Shown here: piece by piece, positions 50,701-63,387 of the stretch
How positions within the stretch are numbered: the first letter of the stretch is position 1
Layout of the letters: every line of letters begins with the position of its first letter
From: Anticarsia gemmatalis
Taxonomy: Eukaryota; Arthropoda; Insecta; Lepidoptera; Erebidae
Length of the DNA: 64,000 nt
Direction: 5' to 3'
NCBI RefSeq assembly: GCF_050436995.1
Contig: NC_134760.1
Location: 11,488,001 to 11,552,000, forward strand
Program-made: the position numbers and the translations under genes
The notes under the pieces: generated by a model
Told to the model about the DNA's origin: nothing
The model's database searches: none
What the model saw: only the letters and a program-made list of their open reading frames with translations

Positions 50701-51816
50701 TCTGATAAGAAAAATCTAGTATCATTACTGTTGAAGTTTACAAAAAATATGTTTTACTGCCATAGAATAATTGTAATGACATTTCAGATGAGGAAACTGA
50801 TAAATTACTTCCTGAAGTAAAAAAAGAACAATCATTAACAATTAAGCTATAATTTCGAAACAAAGACCCAACTAAGGCCTTGTATTGTGACAATTTTTAC
50901 AAAGGTTTTCATATCAATAGATGTATGCATATGTAGCAAAACACAAATGCTTGAGAGTTCCAAACAGCTGTTTTAAAACACAATGTTAGGATTCTGCTTT
51001 ACCAATAACTTTACTGAAGCAAATATGGAAAGCTAATGTTAACAACTACAAATAATATTTCATATTAATTTACTACAGATTACTATCCCTAGTGCTGTAT
51101 TCTTACAAGATTTTAGAACAGAAATATATTACATTTCATTTTGTTATTGTTTATCAGTTGTTTACAAACAGAGTGAAGTGTAACAGATAAGCCATTGAGC
51201 TTGTGTGCCATGACAGTTATGTTATGTAAATACAAGTTTTGACTACATTCACTAAGCTTACCTTCTCAGGGGAGTCCTGTGCACTCTTCGGCCGCTGCTT
51301 GGAGCTGCGGTCCGATGACGTAGTGAGGGGTCTCTCGGTAGCCTTGTACGCTCCCGCCTGGTGCGTGAGCAGACCCCTCGCCACGGCGCGCTTCGCGGCA
51401 GCTCGCAACACTGCACGCACATCCACTTCAGGTTCCACTGACACTTGATACGCTGTGTGTAAATGTCTCTCAATATTCTTCAGCGTAGACCCGTCACGCT
51501 CACCCAACTCACGCACTGCCTTCGCGACAGCTCTCGATAAGTCAACATCTTGCGTTATCCTTAGAAGCTTACTCTGCAGTCCACCAGGATCCTTGTACGA
51601 GCTCTGGCCCTTATTGTACACCTTCAAGACGGCGCCCTCGCGCACCGCCCGTTCCAGCCGCTCCGACACCACATCTTCGTGATAGTTGTGGTGCTGTCTT
51701 ATAGCGTGACATATCCGCTCTACACTGGGCCGCTGCTTCTGAGAGCGTATCTTGTGTATCGCTTCCAGGATCCATCGCTTCCACACATCTTTGCCGACGT
51801 CGTCCGGCTCGCACAT
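38785..51816 (-). CDS. enok: MYST histone acetyltransferase KAT6 (enok orthologue)
   Basis: Eleven exons in transcript order: 51816-51262, 48151-47981, 47299-47115, 47043-45875, 45004-44821, 44676-44279, 44034-40008, 39888-39764, 39593-39424, 39295-39175, 39065-38785. All junctions are GT-AG and in phase: 2461 residues, similar to fly Enok. Order: winged-helix/H15-type N-terminus (1-185); tandem PHD fingers (186-304, starting CIECLG); Arg/Ser-rich and Glu-Pro-repeat linker (304-693); MYST domain from about 700 with a C2HC zinc finger (CEFC...HLDKC), acetyl-CoA loop QRQGYGRF and the 'TPEKPLSDLGR' region with the catalytic glutamate; a 1340-residue acidic/basic disordered region in one 4-kb exon; and a Gln/Met/Pro-rich C-terminus ending PLNSTMRR. 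KAT6 acetylates histone H3 (K23 in fly) in the BRPF-ING5-EAF6 complex in the nucleus. An in-frame stop upstream fixes the start. Confidence 0.95.
45005..45874. other. KAT6 intron 4 with GC-rich patch
   Basis: Intron between the Glu-Pro-repeat exon and the first MYST-domain exon. The left half (45070-45450) is AT-rich. The right half (45540-45860) is CpG-rich like the neighbouring exon, yet it carries no frame that extends the KAT6 reading in phase. It may be composition spill-over or an internal promoter; see findings. Confidence 0.5.
48152..51261. other. KAT6 intron 1, no gene seen
   Basis: A 3.1 kb AT-rich intron in phase 0. It contains a degenerate LINE-type 3' end at 49620-49740 ('gcctgtgactttgtctgcat' and 'tcattaaaatctgtaaagt'), related to the better copy at 53680-53945. 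No additional exon with splice sites and conserved coding sequence was found, and the flanking exons join in frame without one. Confidence 0.6.
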
Positions 51817-52110
51817 CTTCGTCAATAATTATTACGTACTGCCGCCTGAGTAACGGTACGGTATTGCACTTATGTCAACACCCATCGCATTTTGGCGCCT
51901 CGAGCGAAATTCCATTTTATGAAATGGAACCTCGCCGTATGCAGCCGGTAATTTTGGCCGCGGTGCGAGACGCCGGTTTACAGCATGTCACCGAAGCCCT
52001 CGCAACCCGATGACACATCGGGCCCCGCGAGCGGGTTTTGGCGGAGCGGGCATCCGACGTCCGCCATCTTGTGGCGATCTAAATTTTACGTAGCGAACAA
52101 AACACGCGAC
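51817..52110 (-). promoter_or_regulatory. KAT6 5' leader and GC-rich promoter region
   Basis: The GC- and CpG-rich patch just upstream of the KAT6 start contrasts with the AT-rich surroundings. It contains 'ccgccatcttg' at 52061-52071, which on the gene strand reads CAAGATGGCGG, the YY1/Pho-type motif often found at start sites of housekeeping genes. The ATG inside it opens a 29-codon upstream frame (52067-51978) that would be in the leader if transcription starts above it. Confidence 0.45.
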
Positions 52111-54058
52111 GTAAATAATAACGACCGTTTTAACAATCTAACTTAACTTATCAACAACATCAATTGAAATAAAGCTATCCACTGTCACAGGAAATATGTT
52201 TATTTTACGAGAATTTTTTCACCAAACTAAAATACGGCAGAGTCCTTTTCCGGTTTTTTTTATCCACAATGCGCCTCCACCAAACAAACAACACTGTAAT
52301 TTAATGTATACTGATTTAATACTTGATCCTAACAGTGAGATCTACGTGTTGAAAACACTTTCATATCATAGAAATTTTACAAAATTTAGTTGAAAACATT
52401 CACAAAACACCAACAAAAGGCTCTTCAAAATGGCTATCAATTAGATTGCCTTGTTAAAAAAATATTTTTGATATCCTGTCGGTCACATTGTATTGCCATT
52501 TTAATTAGAATTATATCATAATTTTGAACTAATCATTGCCATCATAGTCTATGGTTTTGATTTTAGTGTAATGTTGGAACTAGTCTTGGCTAAGAAAATA
52601 AATGAGATTAAAGCCGTCACGTTAATATTAGTGCTTCAACGATTTCAATAAGAACAAACATTCAAAAAAACATCATTGTTTTACCATAAAAGAGTTCAAT
52701 TTCAACAATGTTAGCAACCAAGTTTAACTATTTCTTTATCATTCGACTATCCTAAAATAAATATATCATACATGTTGTAATAAACAAAATTAATCGTACT
52801 TTTTCATATTTCTCAAAATGTCATTGCAATTTGCATCTTGGGATTGCATTCGTCACCTATACCAGCTGCAGCAGGAACTAGAGATTTGAGGCAAAGCTCA
52901 CAATTTATCACGACTCATGAACTTGAACGGTTATAAAATAATATTATAATTTAATTGGAGTTCGTTGTCATAATACATGACACAACAATAAGTTAATTTT
53001 TAATGATCAAAACCTATTGGTACCTACACTCTACAGAGTTGCGAAAAATTATGCCCGGAACAGCCTCATGCTTTCCACCAAGAGTTTATAGCAGTTTGTG
53101 CTCCGTCTTTTAGCCCGAACCAGCAGGATAGTAAATACCTACCTAAGGACATAATACTCTTGGTTTACAAGAAAAACATTTTCGGTTAGATAAGGCCTCC
53201 GCTGAATAAACTTATAGAATGAGTACCTATACCATATTATATTATTATGTTTCGGAGAAATGCATAAATGGTACCTACGAAACTGGAACGCTTCTTAAGT
53301 TTGTAATTTTTTTACTGGCAATAACTTTTTTCGAACGCTAGAGAAAAAGCGCGGTCAGCGGGTATTTTGGAAAACATGCTCAAAAGTTTAATTTTGTTTG
53401 TTTACTAGCTTTTGACATTGTTTTATTTATGGTGTGTTTATTAGTCGAAATCAGATATAACAAACTAAATGGCAGTAACGATCCAGTATTCAAATTCGAT
53501 CGCTTTGAAATTTGACACCAACTTTTGTTATGAAAACTTCAAAAAACTTTTCTAAGCGGAAATATGAAGTAAGTTCGTCTTGTTACTTGTCCAAAACCAA
53601 ATTTATAATAATAGTATGTTATACTATTATAAAAGCTGGCACACTCAAGCTTTACTCATTTTATAAATGAACAAAGCCGCTCATACGGGATCATACGAAT
53701 ACGAGGGAGGACAAGAAGAAATATAAATTACTGGAGGCCGCCCGCGACTTCGTCCGCGTGGAAACCCTTCCCGTGTAAATCCCGATCCCTCGGGAACCTC
53801 GGATCTCGGGATAAAAAGTACCATATGTGTTATTCTGGGCCTGCTATCAAATTTCATCGAAATCGGTTCAGTAGTATTTGCGTAAAAGAGTAACAAATAT
53901 CCATACATACATACTCACATACTTTTGCATTTATTAGTAGGATTATTTCGGTAGTGAGTTTTTCAAATAAAAACCAAAAATGTATACAAAAATCTTTATT
54001 ACACAACAATTAATTACAAACATAAGTACATCACAACTGCTTTATGTACAACTTACAG
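52111..54058. other. Interval between KAT6 and orphan exon, no gene seen
   Basis: AT-rich DNA with short open frames (e.g. 52196-52393) that resemble nothing. A LINE 3' end lies at 53680-53945. TTTATT at 53995-54000 is a possible minus-strand polyadenylation signal for adenosine kinase. Exons that would precede the orphan plus-strand frame at 54059 were looked for here and not found. Confidence 0.5.
53680..53945 (+). repeat. RTE-like LINE 3' end
   Basis: 'ggccgcccgcgacttcgtcc' followed by 'gcgtggaaacccttcccgtg', then 'aatttcatcgaaatcggttc', 'agtagtatttgcgtaaaaga' and CATACATACATA. This block is characteristic of very abundant RTE-type LINE tails in butterflies and moths. It is 5'-truncated with no coding part. 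A weaker copy lies at 49620-49740. Confidence 0.7.
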
Positions 54059-54335
54059 GGCGCCCAAAGTTAGAACAATACCCAAGCCTGGCTGTGTCAT
54101 CTGCAGAGGGAATACTTGTGTGGATGACAAAATTAAGTTCACATGCACTGACCTAGACTCCATGAGGGTTACACGGCGTTTGAAAAGGGTTCTTGAGGGT
54201 ACTAACGACTTTATCATATTAGAAAACTATAGATGTATGCCTCTGCTTGGAGATGAAGAAAAAGTCCCAAATTGGAATGTACATATTGTACATTATTCTA
54301 TAGTTTATGTTGATAAAAAATTACCAAAAGGTTAA
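54059..54335 (+). CDS. Unrecognised orphan terminal exon
   Basis: An acceptor-like 'caacttacag' is followed by an open frame of about 91 codons that reads like real protein: it starts APKVRTIPKPGCVICRG, has two Cys pairs, and ends NVHIVHYSIVYVDKKLPKG before TAA. The internal methionine at 54120 is the first ATG after the acceptor. A plus-strand AATAAA follows near 54568, so it could be the last exon of a short gene. I do not recognise the family and found no upstream exon. Alternatives are a transposon-derived fragment or a retroposed pseudogene. It would overlap the adenosine kinase 3' untranslated region on the opposite strand. Confidence 0.35.
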
Positions 54336-56054
54336 AACTATTATTTTGTTTTTCTATTTTTGTAACATAATTGTAGCATTATGATTTTTTAGTATAGGAT
54401 TTAGATTTCAGAATTTATTTTTATGTTTGAAAAGTTTAGACCAGTTGATTGTTTTACAGTCAAAACTGTATTTCTTTACTATTTTATAAGTTTATTGTAT
54501 GATATAAGGAAACATTAATGCTTTATGAGTTGACATTACTATAGTTCCTACTTATTGACAAATAATTTAATAAACATAATCTAAAAGTATTGTAATCTTC
54601 AATAATAATGTTGACCATTGTAATGTTGATAAACCCTGGAGGTACTTGTCAATAAACATGTTTACAAAATATTACTTTTATTTTCCTATCTGCTAAGATG
54701 ACACAGATAAATTTTAACAATAAAAATGTAACAAAGCAACCCTTAAAATTAATTATTGCCATAAAAATAAACTGGTGCCTGAAGGTTTGTTTGTTGCTAA
54801 TTTTACAAGTACAAGACAGTGTATCACCTGATACATAGCACTGATATTTATGTTTTCTGCCTTGCAGTACCTAACTGAATAGTATAAATACTATAAAGTT
54901 AACAAGTGAGAATAATTTTGTCGAAAGTAACTATTAAAATAGTTTTATATACAACAGTTAATTTTGCAATACATTTCCCACAAGTTATTTTTTAAAAGTA
55001 GATAGAATATCAACAGACTAGGCTTCAAATTACATATTATTATATTATGCACAGGTGTGTTGTGTGGTATTTTTGTTACAGTATATCGAGTTACACATTA
55101 TAATTGACATCAGATCTATTCATAATACTATTACAGTTACATGTGTTGAGAACTATTTCTATACTAAAATGTTGAAATGAATAATGAGAAGTCTTTCATT
55201 TTATGTGCTTGGACTAAGATGTTTCAATTTAAATAATATTTTTAACAGTAATCTAAGATTTTAGGCGCCTAAAGTTCAAAGACAATTTTCACAGGCTGCC
55301 TAGTTATGATCATATAAAAATAACTAAGTATGTAAATAATAAATTGATCCAATGTGGGAAGAACAAAGTAACCTAAAAAACATTCTTGTAGAAAATAAGT
55401 AAGAAACTGTTATCTAAAAAAGTCAATAATAGAAAAAAATGAGCAAACATTATAAAATAGAGTACAAACTATAGACTTGCTATGACATCAAGCACAATTT
55501 GGCGCCAATACTGTGATTTGTCAGTGCTTGAATATGTGATGGTCAATGATCGATATTGTGCGTCACTATTGATATTTATATATACTTACACTATGTACAT
55601 TTGCAGCGATGCATTACCTACTGGAAGAACTAAGTCAACAGTTATCAAAGACATGGACAAAACATAACATTTAATAGTGGAGTAAAGCTTTGACACTACT
55701 TTTTGAACTACAACTTTTGGTACTTTTTATTGAAATGATCTATTACCATGAATTTAGACTTAGGGTGTTTTAAGACTTCAACAGCATTGCTTTAAAGTTT
55801 AATAATCTCAGTTGTTTCTAAAATCTAGACACATATACTGCGAAATATTATAAGATGTTGCCATAGACAATACAAAAATAGAAACAAAACTGTTGAAATA
55901 TATTTGTCCAAATCCATGGGCATAGATAACTTCAACGTGTATATTTGCATAAACAATATAAAGAGTTCAGTCTAAACTGGAATATGTATAATTGTATAAC
56001 AGATTCTATATCTTGTACAATATTTTGAACAACTACTCTGGTCCGTACGTTTCA
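54336..56054. other. Probable adenosine kinase 3' untranslated region, no gene seen
   Basis: AT-rich sequence downstream of the adenosine kinase stop codon on the minus strand. TTTATT motifs near 54676 and at 53995 are possible polyadenylation signals for that transcript, and the plus-strand AATAAA near 54568 could serve the orphan exon. The small frame at 55482-55667 looks like chance. Confidence 0.45.
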
Positions 56055-58269
56055 CTAGCACTCTTTGCAGTCCTTGCTTGGTTTAAAGTCGCTATCGCCA
56101 CTGAATGCGCAGCCAGAATGCTGTATAATATGTCTGGCTGCGTAGATACCGCATTCGACACAAGTTTTATAGGAGTTACCTAGTACGAACTGGCTAATGA
56201 ATCCTCCCGTGAACGCGTCTCCGGCGCCATTTGTATCAATGATTTGTTCTCTAGTGAGAGGAGGGACTGGTATGAGAGTTACTTTGCCGTTTTCTACTAG
56301 GATGACTGGATCGCAGCCCTGTGTGATGACCACTGTTCTAGGGCTTTTTGCATTGGTCTGAGCCATTTCGGAGATTTTCACGCCGATCTCTTCCAAGTTC
56401 GCGCCGGGGATGTTGAAAGCTTTTGCGAAGGCGTCGACTTCCTGTAAAGATAAAAAAATGTATTTGTAAGTTTGTTGTTTTCTAAATACTGATGTTTTTA
56501 TGCTAAAAATGTCCAAAAAGAAGGGAGCCTCTTGTAAATAATTATATTATCGTTCATTTCATTAGCTTATAGTTTGTAGGTATTAGATACCTCTTTAAAG
56601 AAAATCTGTCACACGGTTATTAGCCGTTATTAATTGGATTAGATAGTACTATCTAAATACATTTGTTTTTATGATAAAAAAGCGTGTTTTCATTATTACA
56701 CAATAGAAATGACAGAAGCACAAATCGAAAATACGGTTTGAATACGTCCATTTAAATATTATATTTTATTTATTACTTAAACCTATCTATATTCTATTTT
56801 AAAAAAGACAACTCCCGCACTAAGAATTTATCTTGTGTTGCGAGGACTTTTACAAACAACGGACACAAAATACAACCGGATCAGAAACAATAATTATTTG
56901 TGGATCGCACAAATAACTGTCTCATGTGGGAATTGCACCCACGACCTCCCGTCGCAAAAGTAGCGGTGTAGTGACCTAAACCACATCGCCAAGGAGGCAG
57001 TTTTTAGGCATTTTTCTTGGGAACCCTTGAAATTCCCTAATTGATGTACCAATTACTTTCATAAATCGTCATTACATATTCTAGTTAGTATTATTCATTA
57101 TATCAATAAAAAATCTAAACTCACAGTTTCATTTCCAAAGAGTACATCGACGTAAGGAATGATCTTCTCCAGCGGTTCCTTGAAGAACTGTGACACGAAG
57201 GGCGCGCTGAGGTTCATGAGGAACTTGTGACCGTTGTCGTGAGCGTGCGTCGCTAGCTGCATTATTGACTCCGGTGATACTGCCACGAAGAAACCCTGTG
57301 AACGAATAAAATAATCATGTTTAATGTGATAAAAGGAGCAGGGGAATATGTCCTATGGCGTCTTAAAGCAGTCTTTCATCCAGCTTGAAAAAGGGCGTTA
57401 AAAATCAAAATCAAAATCAAATCATTTATTCATTTAGGTCAAGTGCTGACACTTATGATAGTCAATGATACAGAGAGTGAATTTACCGCCAGTTCGGAAG
57501 GTAGGGCCAATGAGAAGAGCTGGCAAGAAACTCCTGGCCACTCTTTTTAATCGCCAAATGATTTTAACAATATTTATGCTGGTATAAAACATTGATGATG
57601 TAAGTAGCTGCTACCTACCAACACTACCGAACACACTTTGGTCATAACATAATTTAAATAAATCAATATATTATGGTGCTAAAAAACAAGATATAAATAG
57701 TATTGGAAGCATGATGGGAGCATCTACCCACATAGTATAATATAAGTAATGTTTACATAAGAAGGCTGCGTTACATAAGAAGGCTCTTCCTTAGCCTGTG
57801 CTAAAGAAAAAAGTTACTACGTGTTCCCTATATCGTCAGATTATAAACATACTACGCCAGAATATAAAAGTTGTAAAAAAAAAACGATCAAAATATAGCA
57901 TTGTGAAAATGTAATTATTTTTACGCGATCCAGGACTGTGGTGACTCTAGTTTGTCCTAATGGACGCCGCTAGGTGGCGTTTTTAAACTATATTATAATT
58001 ACCATTTATGTCAAACATGATTGCCTTGCGTTACTAACTCTCCTATCACATTTTTTATTTCACTTAATATGCAACTTACCGAAACATAAAAGCACTTGGC
58101 AGCTTCAATAGCCTTCCTCGATTCTTCTTTAGCGAGATGGTCTGCGGTGAACTTCTGTGCGGCGGCGAGGTTGGCGCACAGGGAACGTTTGGTGCCCGTC
58201 ACTAGCACAGCACATGTGCCCGTCGGCACCTCTTTTGATACCTGGTAGCAGAGTTTCACACCGTCCGCA
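56055..58269 (-). CDS. AdenoK: Adenosine kinase, 3' exons (5' part not in window)
   Basis: Three exons in transcript order, 58269-58080, 57295-57125 and 56441-56055, join in frame (phases 2 in, then 0, 0) and give the last 248 or so residues of a protein normally about 345 long. Seen: 'GTCAVLVTG' and 'RSLCANLAAA' (substrate-lid region), 'GFFVAVSPES', 'LFGNETE', and the PfkB signature IIDTNGAGDAFTGGF, whose GAGD aspartate is the catalytic base, then 'HIIQHSGCAF'. The enzyme phosphorylates adenosine to AMP with ATP in the cytosol, recycling adenosine released by S-adenosylhomocysteine breakdown. No first exons with the N-terminal GGN-type substrate motif were found up to 64000, so they most likely lie beyond the window across a long intron. 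Nothing suggests a pseudogene. Confidence 0.93.
56800..57005 (-). mobile_element. tRNA-derived SINE in adenosine kinase intron
   Basis: Read on the minus strand: 'ctgcctccttggcgatgtgg' (A-box region), 'ggtcgtgggtgcaattccca' (B box), a body with 'ttatttgtgcgatccacaaa', and the end 'attcttagtgcgggagttgt'. It is the fullest copy of a family also present at 60290 (plus), 62765 (minus) and as scraps at 4085, 16960 and 34548. Confidence 0.75.
57395..57620. repeat. Dispersed moth repeat in adenosine kinase intron
   Basis: 'aatcaaatcatttattcatt' then 'aggtcaagtgctgacactta', 'gaatttaccgccagttcgga' and 'gagctggcaagaaactcctg'. I recognise this as a common lepidopteran interspersed repeat, in the orientation with its A-rich end to the left. 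It has no coding content. Confidence 0.65.
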
Positions 58270-60289
58270 CTGAGGGTAAAGAAAAATTGTGAATATTATT
58301 ATTGCTAGCAGCAGTGGGGTAAACCTGTTTGTTTAAAAAATAATAAGTACTTGGAAATAAAATACATGCGATAGTTCCGGCAAAAGTTATGTTGTCGATA
58401 TTGTTTCGTTTAAGTAGCACAGGTAAGACCAGAGTTGAGACTGTCCCACGCTATTTTTTTTATTAATATTCCTCTTAGTTTAGTTATTCAACAAATCTAT
58501 ACTTTAGGCAGACATGAGTGTACGAGAGTGGTGGATATTAGCGCAAGGAGGTTTTACTAAGACATTGTAAAAACTCAAACACTATTTGATGTTTGCAAGA
58601 AATGTTTTTATGACTTACATTTAATAAATAAGGAAAAAGCACGATTCCTGTACATTTTTCCTGTCTACCGTGGTTTTTTGTACGAATAGAAATGCTTAGT
58701 TAAAGCTTATAGGGATTAAAGGTATTTTATAAGGAAATTCTTGATATTGTGTGAAGAAAATAAATAAGTCGGCGTCCATTGTAAATCAATATCAAAAAAT
58801 GATAAGCTGTTTTCCAAAAGCATTGGAAGTTGAGTAATTAAAGCCCGATTTATATGATGCAAGTTTATTAACCGCTGCAGAGTGCAAAGGCCAGTGTAAC
58901 TTGCACCGAAACTTCAGGCATTGCAAGGTAAAATACGTATTCGCGTTAGTTGTTCGTATTCTATTATACTCTGATCCTATTACTCTAAATTATACCTTTA
59001 ATATTCGTTCATAGATGCTATTTGTACCTATCAGTGTGACCAAACGACAGTGTGACGTCACCTAGCACACAGATAATATCTATGCGTTAATTATACACCG
59101 CACTGTTATGATAATTATGTGGAAAACCACACGAGACTTGTGCTTATTTATAAATGTACTTCGAGAACGTTTGTAGTCTGTTCCTCTTCCTGCTAAGTTT
59201 ATAAGATTGTATAGTTATATCGTAGTTTTCTCTTTCTTCTCTGAATGACTTTAGGACGATCAAGATACTTAATTAAATAACAAATAGTATCCTTTAGGTT
59301 ACCTATATCGTTCAGTGGCTTGCTGTGCGAATAGGTACCTAATAGTTTATCTTCCTTCCTTGAATCGCTACATAAAACCATTTGATGAATCAACTTTAAA
59401 TCGCATTTAGCAGGTATTCTGCATATTGGCTGCTACTGGTAACGTATAGGGAAGTGAGAAAATTTTGAATTATATAGGAAAAGAGGACAGGTTCTTTGAA
59501 TTTTTTGGAGATAGAATTAGAAGACTTAAAATACAAACGTCGTTGAGAACTTTAATACCATTGTAAATAAAAATACTCTGGGTAGGTGATCTTTTTATAA
59601 TTCAAAGTATGCAGCAACAGATTGCGTATAAGTGGTCAATCAATATAGACAGCCGTTGCGCGGACGACGTCTGCTCCATGCCAATTACATGCATTGTTGA
59701 AATATTCAACACTATCGATTATATTGCCATCGTCTTTCATATTGTTCTGTCATATCTACTCGAATTGAAACACGTGTACCTTCAATAGGACCACAGCAAA
59801 GCAAAAAAATTCAAAGTCCACCATTAGAGCTCCCCAAATCAGCTTTGGTATTCCCAAAATATACTTTGGTGTTTATAAATTGACACAGGAAAAGCTTTTT
59901 AAAACAGTTTAATACAAAAATTTAAACCTAGTTAGACAATACTTAAGCTTAGCAAAATCTGCAGCACTCGATTTAAAGGGCTTATCAAGAAATACGCTAC
60001 CATTTATAGTGTAAAACCGACTTGTATATAAAAGCAGACCTTCCTTCAACACTACATAAATCCGTACCTACTAGTCCCAGTAACAATATATTGATTTAAC
60101 ACGTTGCCACTTTACTAACACAAATTCGAAGCAAGAACCAGCAACCTAAATAGCGAAGTTTAAAAAGGTCACGGGGTCATTGGGGCGCTTCAGAAATACT
60201 ATTCACGGTCAAAGGTCATGCAAAGCAATGTCTCTTAGCTCTCTCTGCGTGTACCTACATTTAATATTAAACATTTGATAAAAGATTAT

Positions 60290-60440
60290 CCTTGGATACT
60301 TTTGGGAGATGCGCTGGTTAAGGTTGCCATTACGTCGGGAGGTCGTGGGTTCGATTTCTACGCAGAACAATTATTTGTGCGATCCACAAATAGTTGTTTC
60401 GGGTCTTGTGATGGAGCAACTGGCCGTAAAGCAACTATTG
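60290..60440 (+). mobile_element. tRNA-derived SINE, truncated
   Basis: 'gagatgcgctggttaaggtt' (A-box region), 'ggtcgtgggttcgatttcta' (B box) and 'ttatttgtgcgatccacaaa' body match the SINE at 56800. The 3' end is missing or diverged. Confidence 0.65.
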
Positions 60441-62764
60441 CCTTCCTTTTAATCGGGACCAAGATCCCGTGATACACAAATTATCAAAATTAAAATAGGA
60501 ACTTATCTTATTTATCGTAACTACCACAACTTTTAATTGACCTTTTATCCATCTTTAAACAGTAAAGATAAAAAAGACGTTGTACACAATACAAGAGGTG
60601 TGTATTCAGAGTGGAATGTCACACAGGATGCATACTCTTGACAGAATTATCTGATTGTCACTCTATCGCGTCTTTGGAAATAGGTAACTATGCGACTTCT
60701 TCACTAAACGAACTATGTTTGTAAAAATAGGACCACTTTCTCAGACATCTAAATAGGCGACAAACATTTCTGTTGTTTGTGACTCTTTTCGTAAGTAAAG
60801 CAAGTTTTTTAGTGTTTCTTTTTAAGATTTTCTGTTGGACAAAGTGATCGGGCATTTTCACGAAAATCTTTCACTATTCACGAAGATTTCTGAACAGAAA
60901 GTAGTAAGTCGCTTGCATACATACTTGCATTTTGAAGTCGCTACTTCTAATACGTTCATTTTACTAGGAATTATTTGTTACACAAAAGAATACGAATTTT
61001 CTCATACCATTAACACTTCTCATGACTTTTTTGTCCAATAGCAATGTATTAAATAATAAATAAGTAAAAGTAAAATGTAATATCACTAGATATAACTATA
61101 AAAATTACTTTATAGGTCATTGTTTGAGTTCGTATTGAATCTTCGAGATAAGAACGTAAGTACTGATAGAAGCTGTGCAAACAAACGTGTGAAAAATGAC
61201 GTGTTTTTTCAACATTTCAGTATTAAAATGTATCATATTAATACCTCCAACCGTGGCGTCGTTAAAAATTCTAAAATCGAATTAAAATAATGCGTTAGCA
61301 AACTTGAAAGTATTATGTCTATCGTAATAAATTTGTTTGTCGTTGGCGAAAATTCATATTATTATAACAAGTCGTGTTACAAGCATTTTTGCAAAGTAAC
61401 ACCGTGGTATCTGAGATTTTCTAGGAATTGGAATTGGAAAGGCTTAATTTACAAGATTTCGAACACCATTTTCAGTACTTAAATCTCTACCACCAAAGGT
61501 GGTCCAAGTTTGTCTAGATTTGTTCTCAATATCTGGCCACCTTCAACTTAGTTACTATTAGGGAATGAAAGGCCCAAAGCAACTTGTTTATAAACTAGCA
61601 CTGTTCCAAAACGAACGTCTTAAACTGTGTCCAAAAAGTTTTGTTCAAAGAATAAAGGGCATTGTACAACCACAGATAAGAAACAGACAGACAGGTCATA
61701 TGTTATCATGCAGATAGGAAGGCTTATCTTCAGCTTCGTTACATCATGCTAATCGTCTGAGTGAGCGTAATTAATCGACGTGTCAATCAGTTGTGACGAT
61801 TGTCCGTTAAAGTGCAGTTTATTGATAGGTCGAAATAGGGATGGATTTTATCGCCTAGCTGCCGGACACATAGTTTTGTTTGAGAATTTTAGATTTTTTT
61901 AATTTTAAGAGTACACTTGAGAGTTTGATTCAATAGACGGCTTTTAAGAGGGTGGGAAAAGGATCCGAAAGGATCTCTAGAGGAACAGGACAGGGCGCAG
62001 AATTTCGAAACATTCAAGGAATTCTTGATAAATTTCTTGCTAGGTGTTCTGTGATCGTGGATTTGGACTACGCCAAAATATTTTATTTATGATATCTAAT
62101 GCGTTCGTGATTTTTTATTATGTTCACTTAATACTACGACATTTTAATACAGGAGTGGTCTTTCGTATAAAAAAGTACAGAGTGGTATTTAGTCAATTTT
62201 ATTTATGTAAACAATTTAATTAAGATTTTATCATGTTATAATGACCACCATTGTTATTGTCTTTGAAGAATAAAAATCTGATTTGTCATATAGGTATTTA
62301 TTCTTACATAAAAATAATATTTCTATACTTTTTGAATACAAACGTATTCAAATTGAAATTCAAATTTAAAATATTCTTTATTTCGTAAACTTTTTACAAA
62401 GTATTTGAAACAGTCAGTAACGAATTATTACAGTATTGAATGCATAGGTATGATTCCAAAGTCCTATAAAATAAAATAGGTTAGTATTTTTCACATGAGA
62501 TACGCGTTACGTGATTGAAGTGGCCCGATCCCGTCACAATGACTGACGTTATCTCACACAGAACATTGATAACAGAAGCAAGTCATGTTGAGAAGTTATA
62601 TCTATCTACGATGATATAAACCGCGAATCATTCGATTATTTGTCATGAACCATCTACAGAATAAACGGCCTATAATAAACTCGACACTATTGCAATCGAA
62701 ACTCTTTGTTCAACCTGAAGAGTTATATCCATTTCTCGAAATAATATTCGTTATATTTTTTAAC

Positions 62765-62965
62765 TTCTGCACTAAGAATTGCTCTTATCTTGGGGACTTT
62801 TACAAACATACAAACAACGGACACTAAGTACAACTAGACCCGAAACAGTTATTTGTGGATGGCACAAATAATAAAATTGTTCCGTGTGGGATTTGAAGCG
62901 TCCTGACGTGACCTGACTGAACGGCGTGGTGACCTTAAGCCACTGCGCCACAGAGGCAGTCAAAA
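62765..62965 (-). mobile_element. tRNA-derived SINE
   Basis: Minus-strand copy of the 56800 family: 'ctgcctctgtggcgcagtgg' head near 62945, 'ttatttgtgccatccacaaa' body, and a 3' end with 'agagcaattcttagtgcaga'. The B box is degenerate. Confidence 0.7.
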
Positions 62966-63277
62966 TGATATTTCTTTTAATATGTTGAATCAGCATTGTT
63001 AAACTAGATCATATCAATCGTTTAACGAACCGGTTTTCGTACAATGAGCCAAAAATAAAACTTTTGTTGTACCTATGCGCGTGCGTGTTTAACTTTCCGA
63101 CAAGAATCTATTACAATCTTTACCAATGCTTTAAAAATAATCTAAAAAGCCGTAAGTATACTCAAAGATTTTTATATCTACCCATTTATAGTCAAGAATT
63201 TTTTGCAGTTTGGGTACCTATTTTTTATGCTAATAAATGATTTTCACGACAATAACTGTGTCTATCTAACTGTCTAA

Positions 63278-63387
63278 CCCCCGGTTTAGCACATTGATCG
63301 GTAGTTTATCTATTCGATAGCGTTTTTTTATGAGTTTATACGCTATTGAACAGATAAACTACCGCTAAATGTATTCAGAAATCGGGG
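63278..63387. mobile_element. 110-bp palindromic MITE
   Basis: Left arm 'ccccggtttagcacattgat' then 'cggtagtttatctattcgat', central AT-rich loop, right arm 'gctattgaacagataaacta' then 'ccgctaaatgtattcagaaa' and 'tcgggg'. The arms pair over most of the element, so it would fold into one long hairpin. A diverged copy lies at 6797-6915. Confidence 0.7.

Noticed and set aside
51817..51825. Extending the KAT6 start by three codons (TTG ACG AAG)
   Set aside because: The extension begins with TTG; the first ATG at 51816 is preferred and an in-frame TAA lies just upstream.
53681..53908. 75-codon minus-strand frame
   Set aside because: It lies entirely within an RTE-like LINE 3' tail and reflects the repeat, not a gene.
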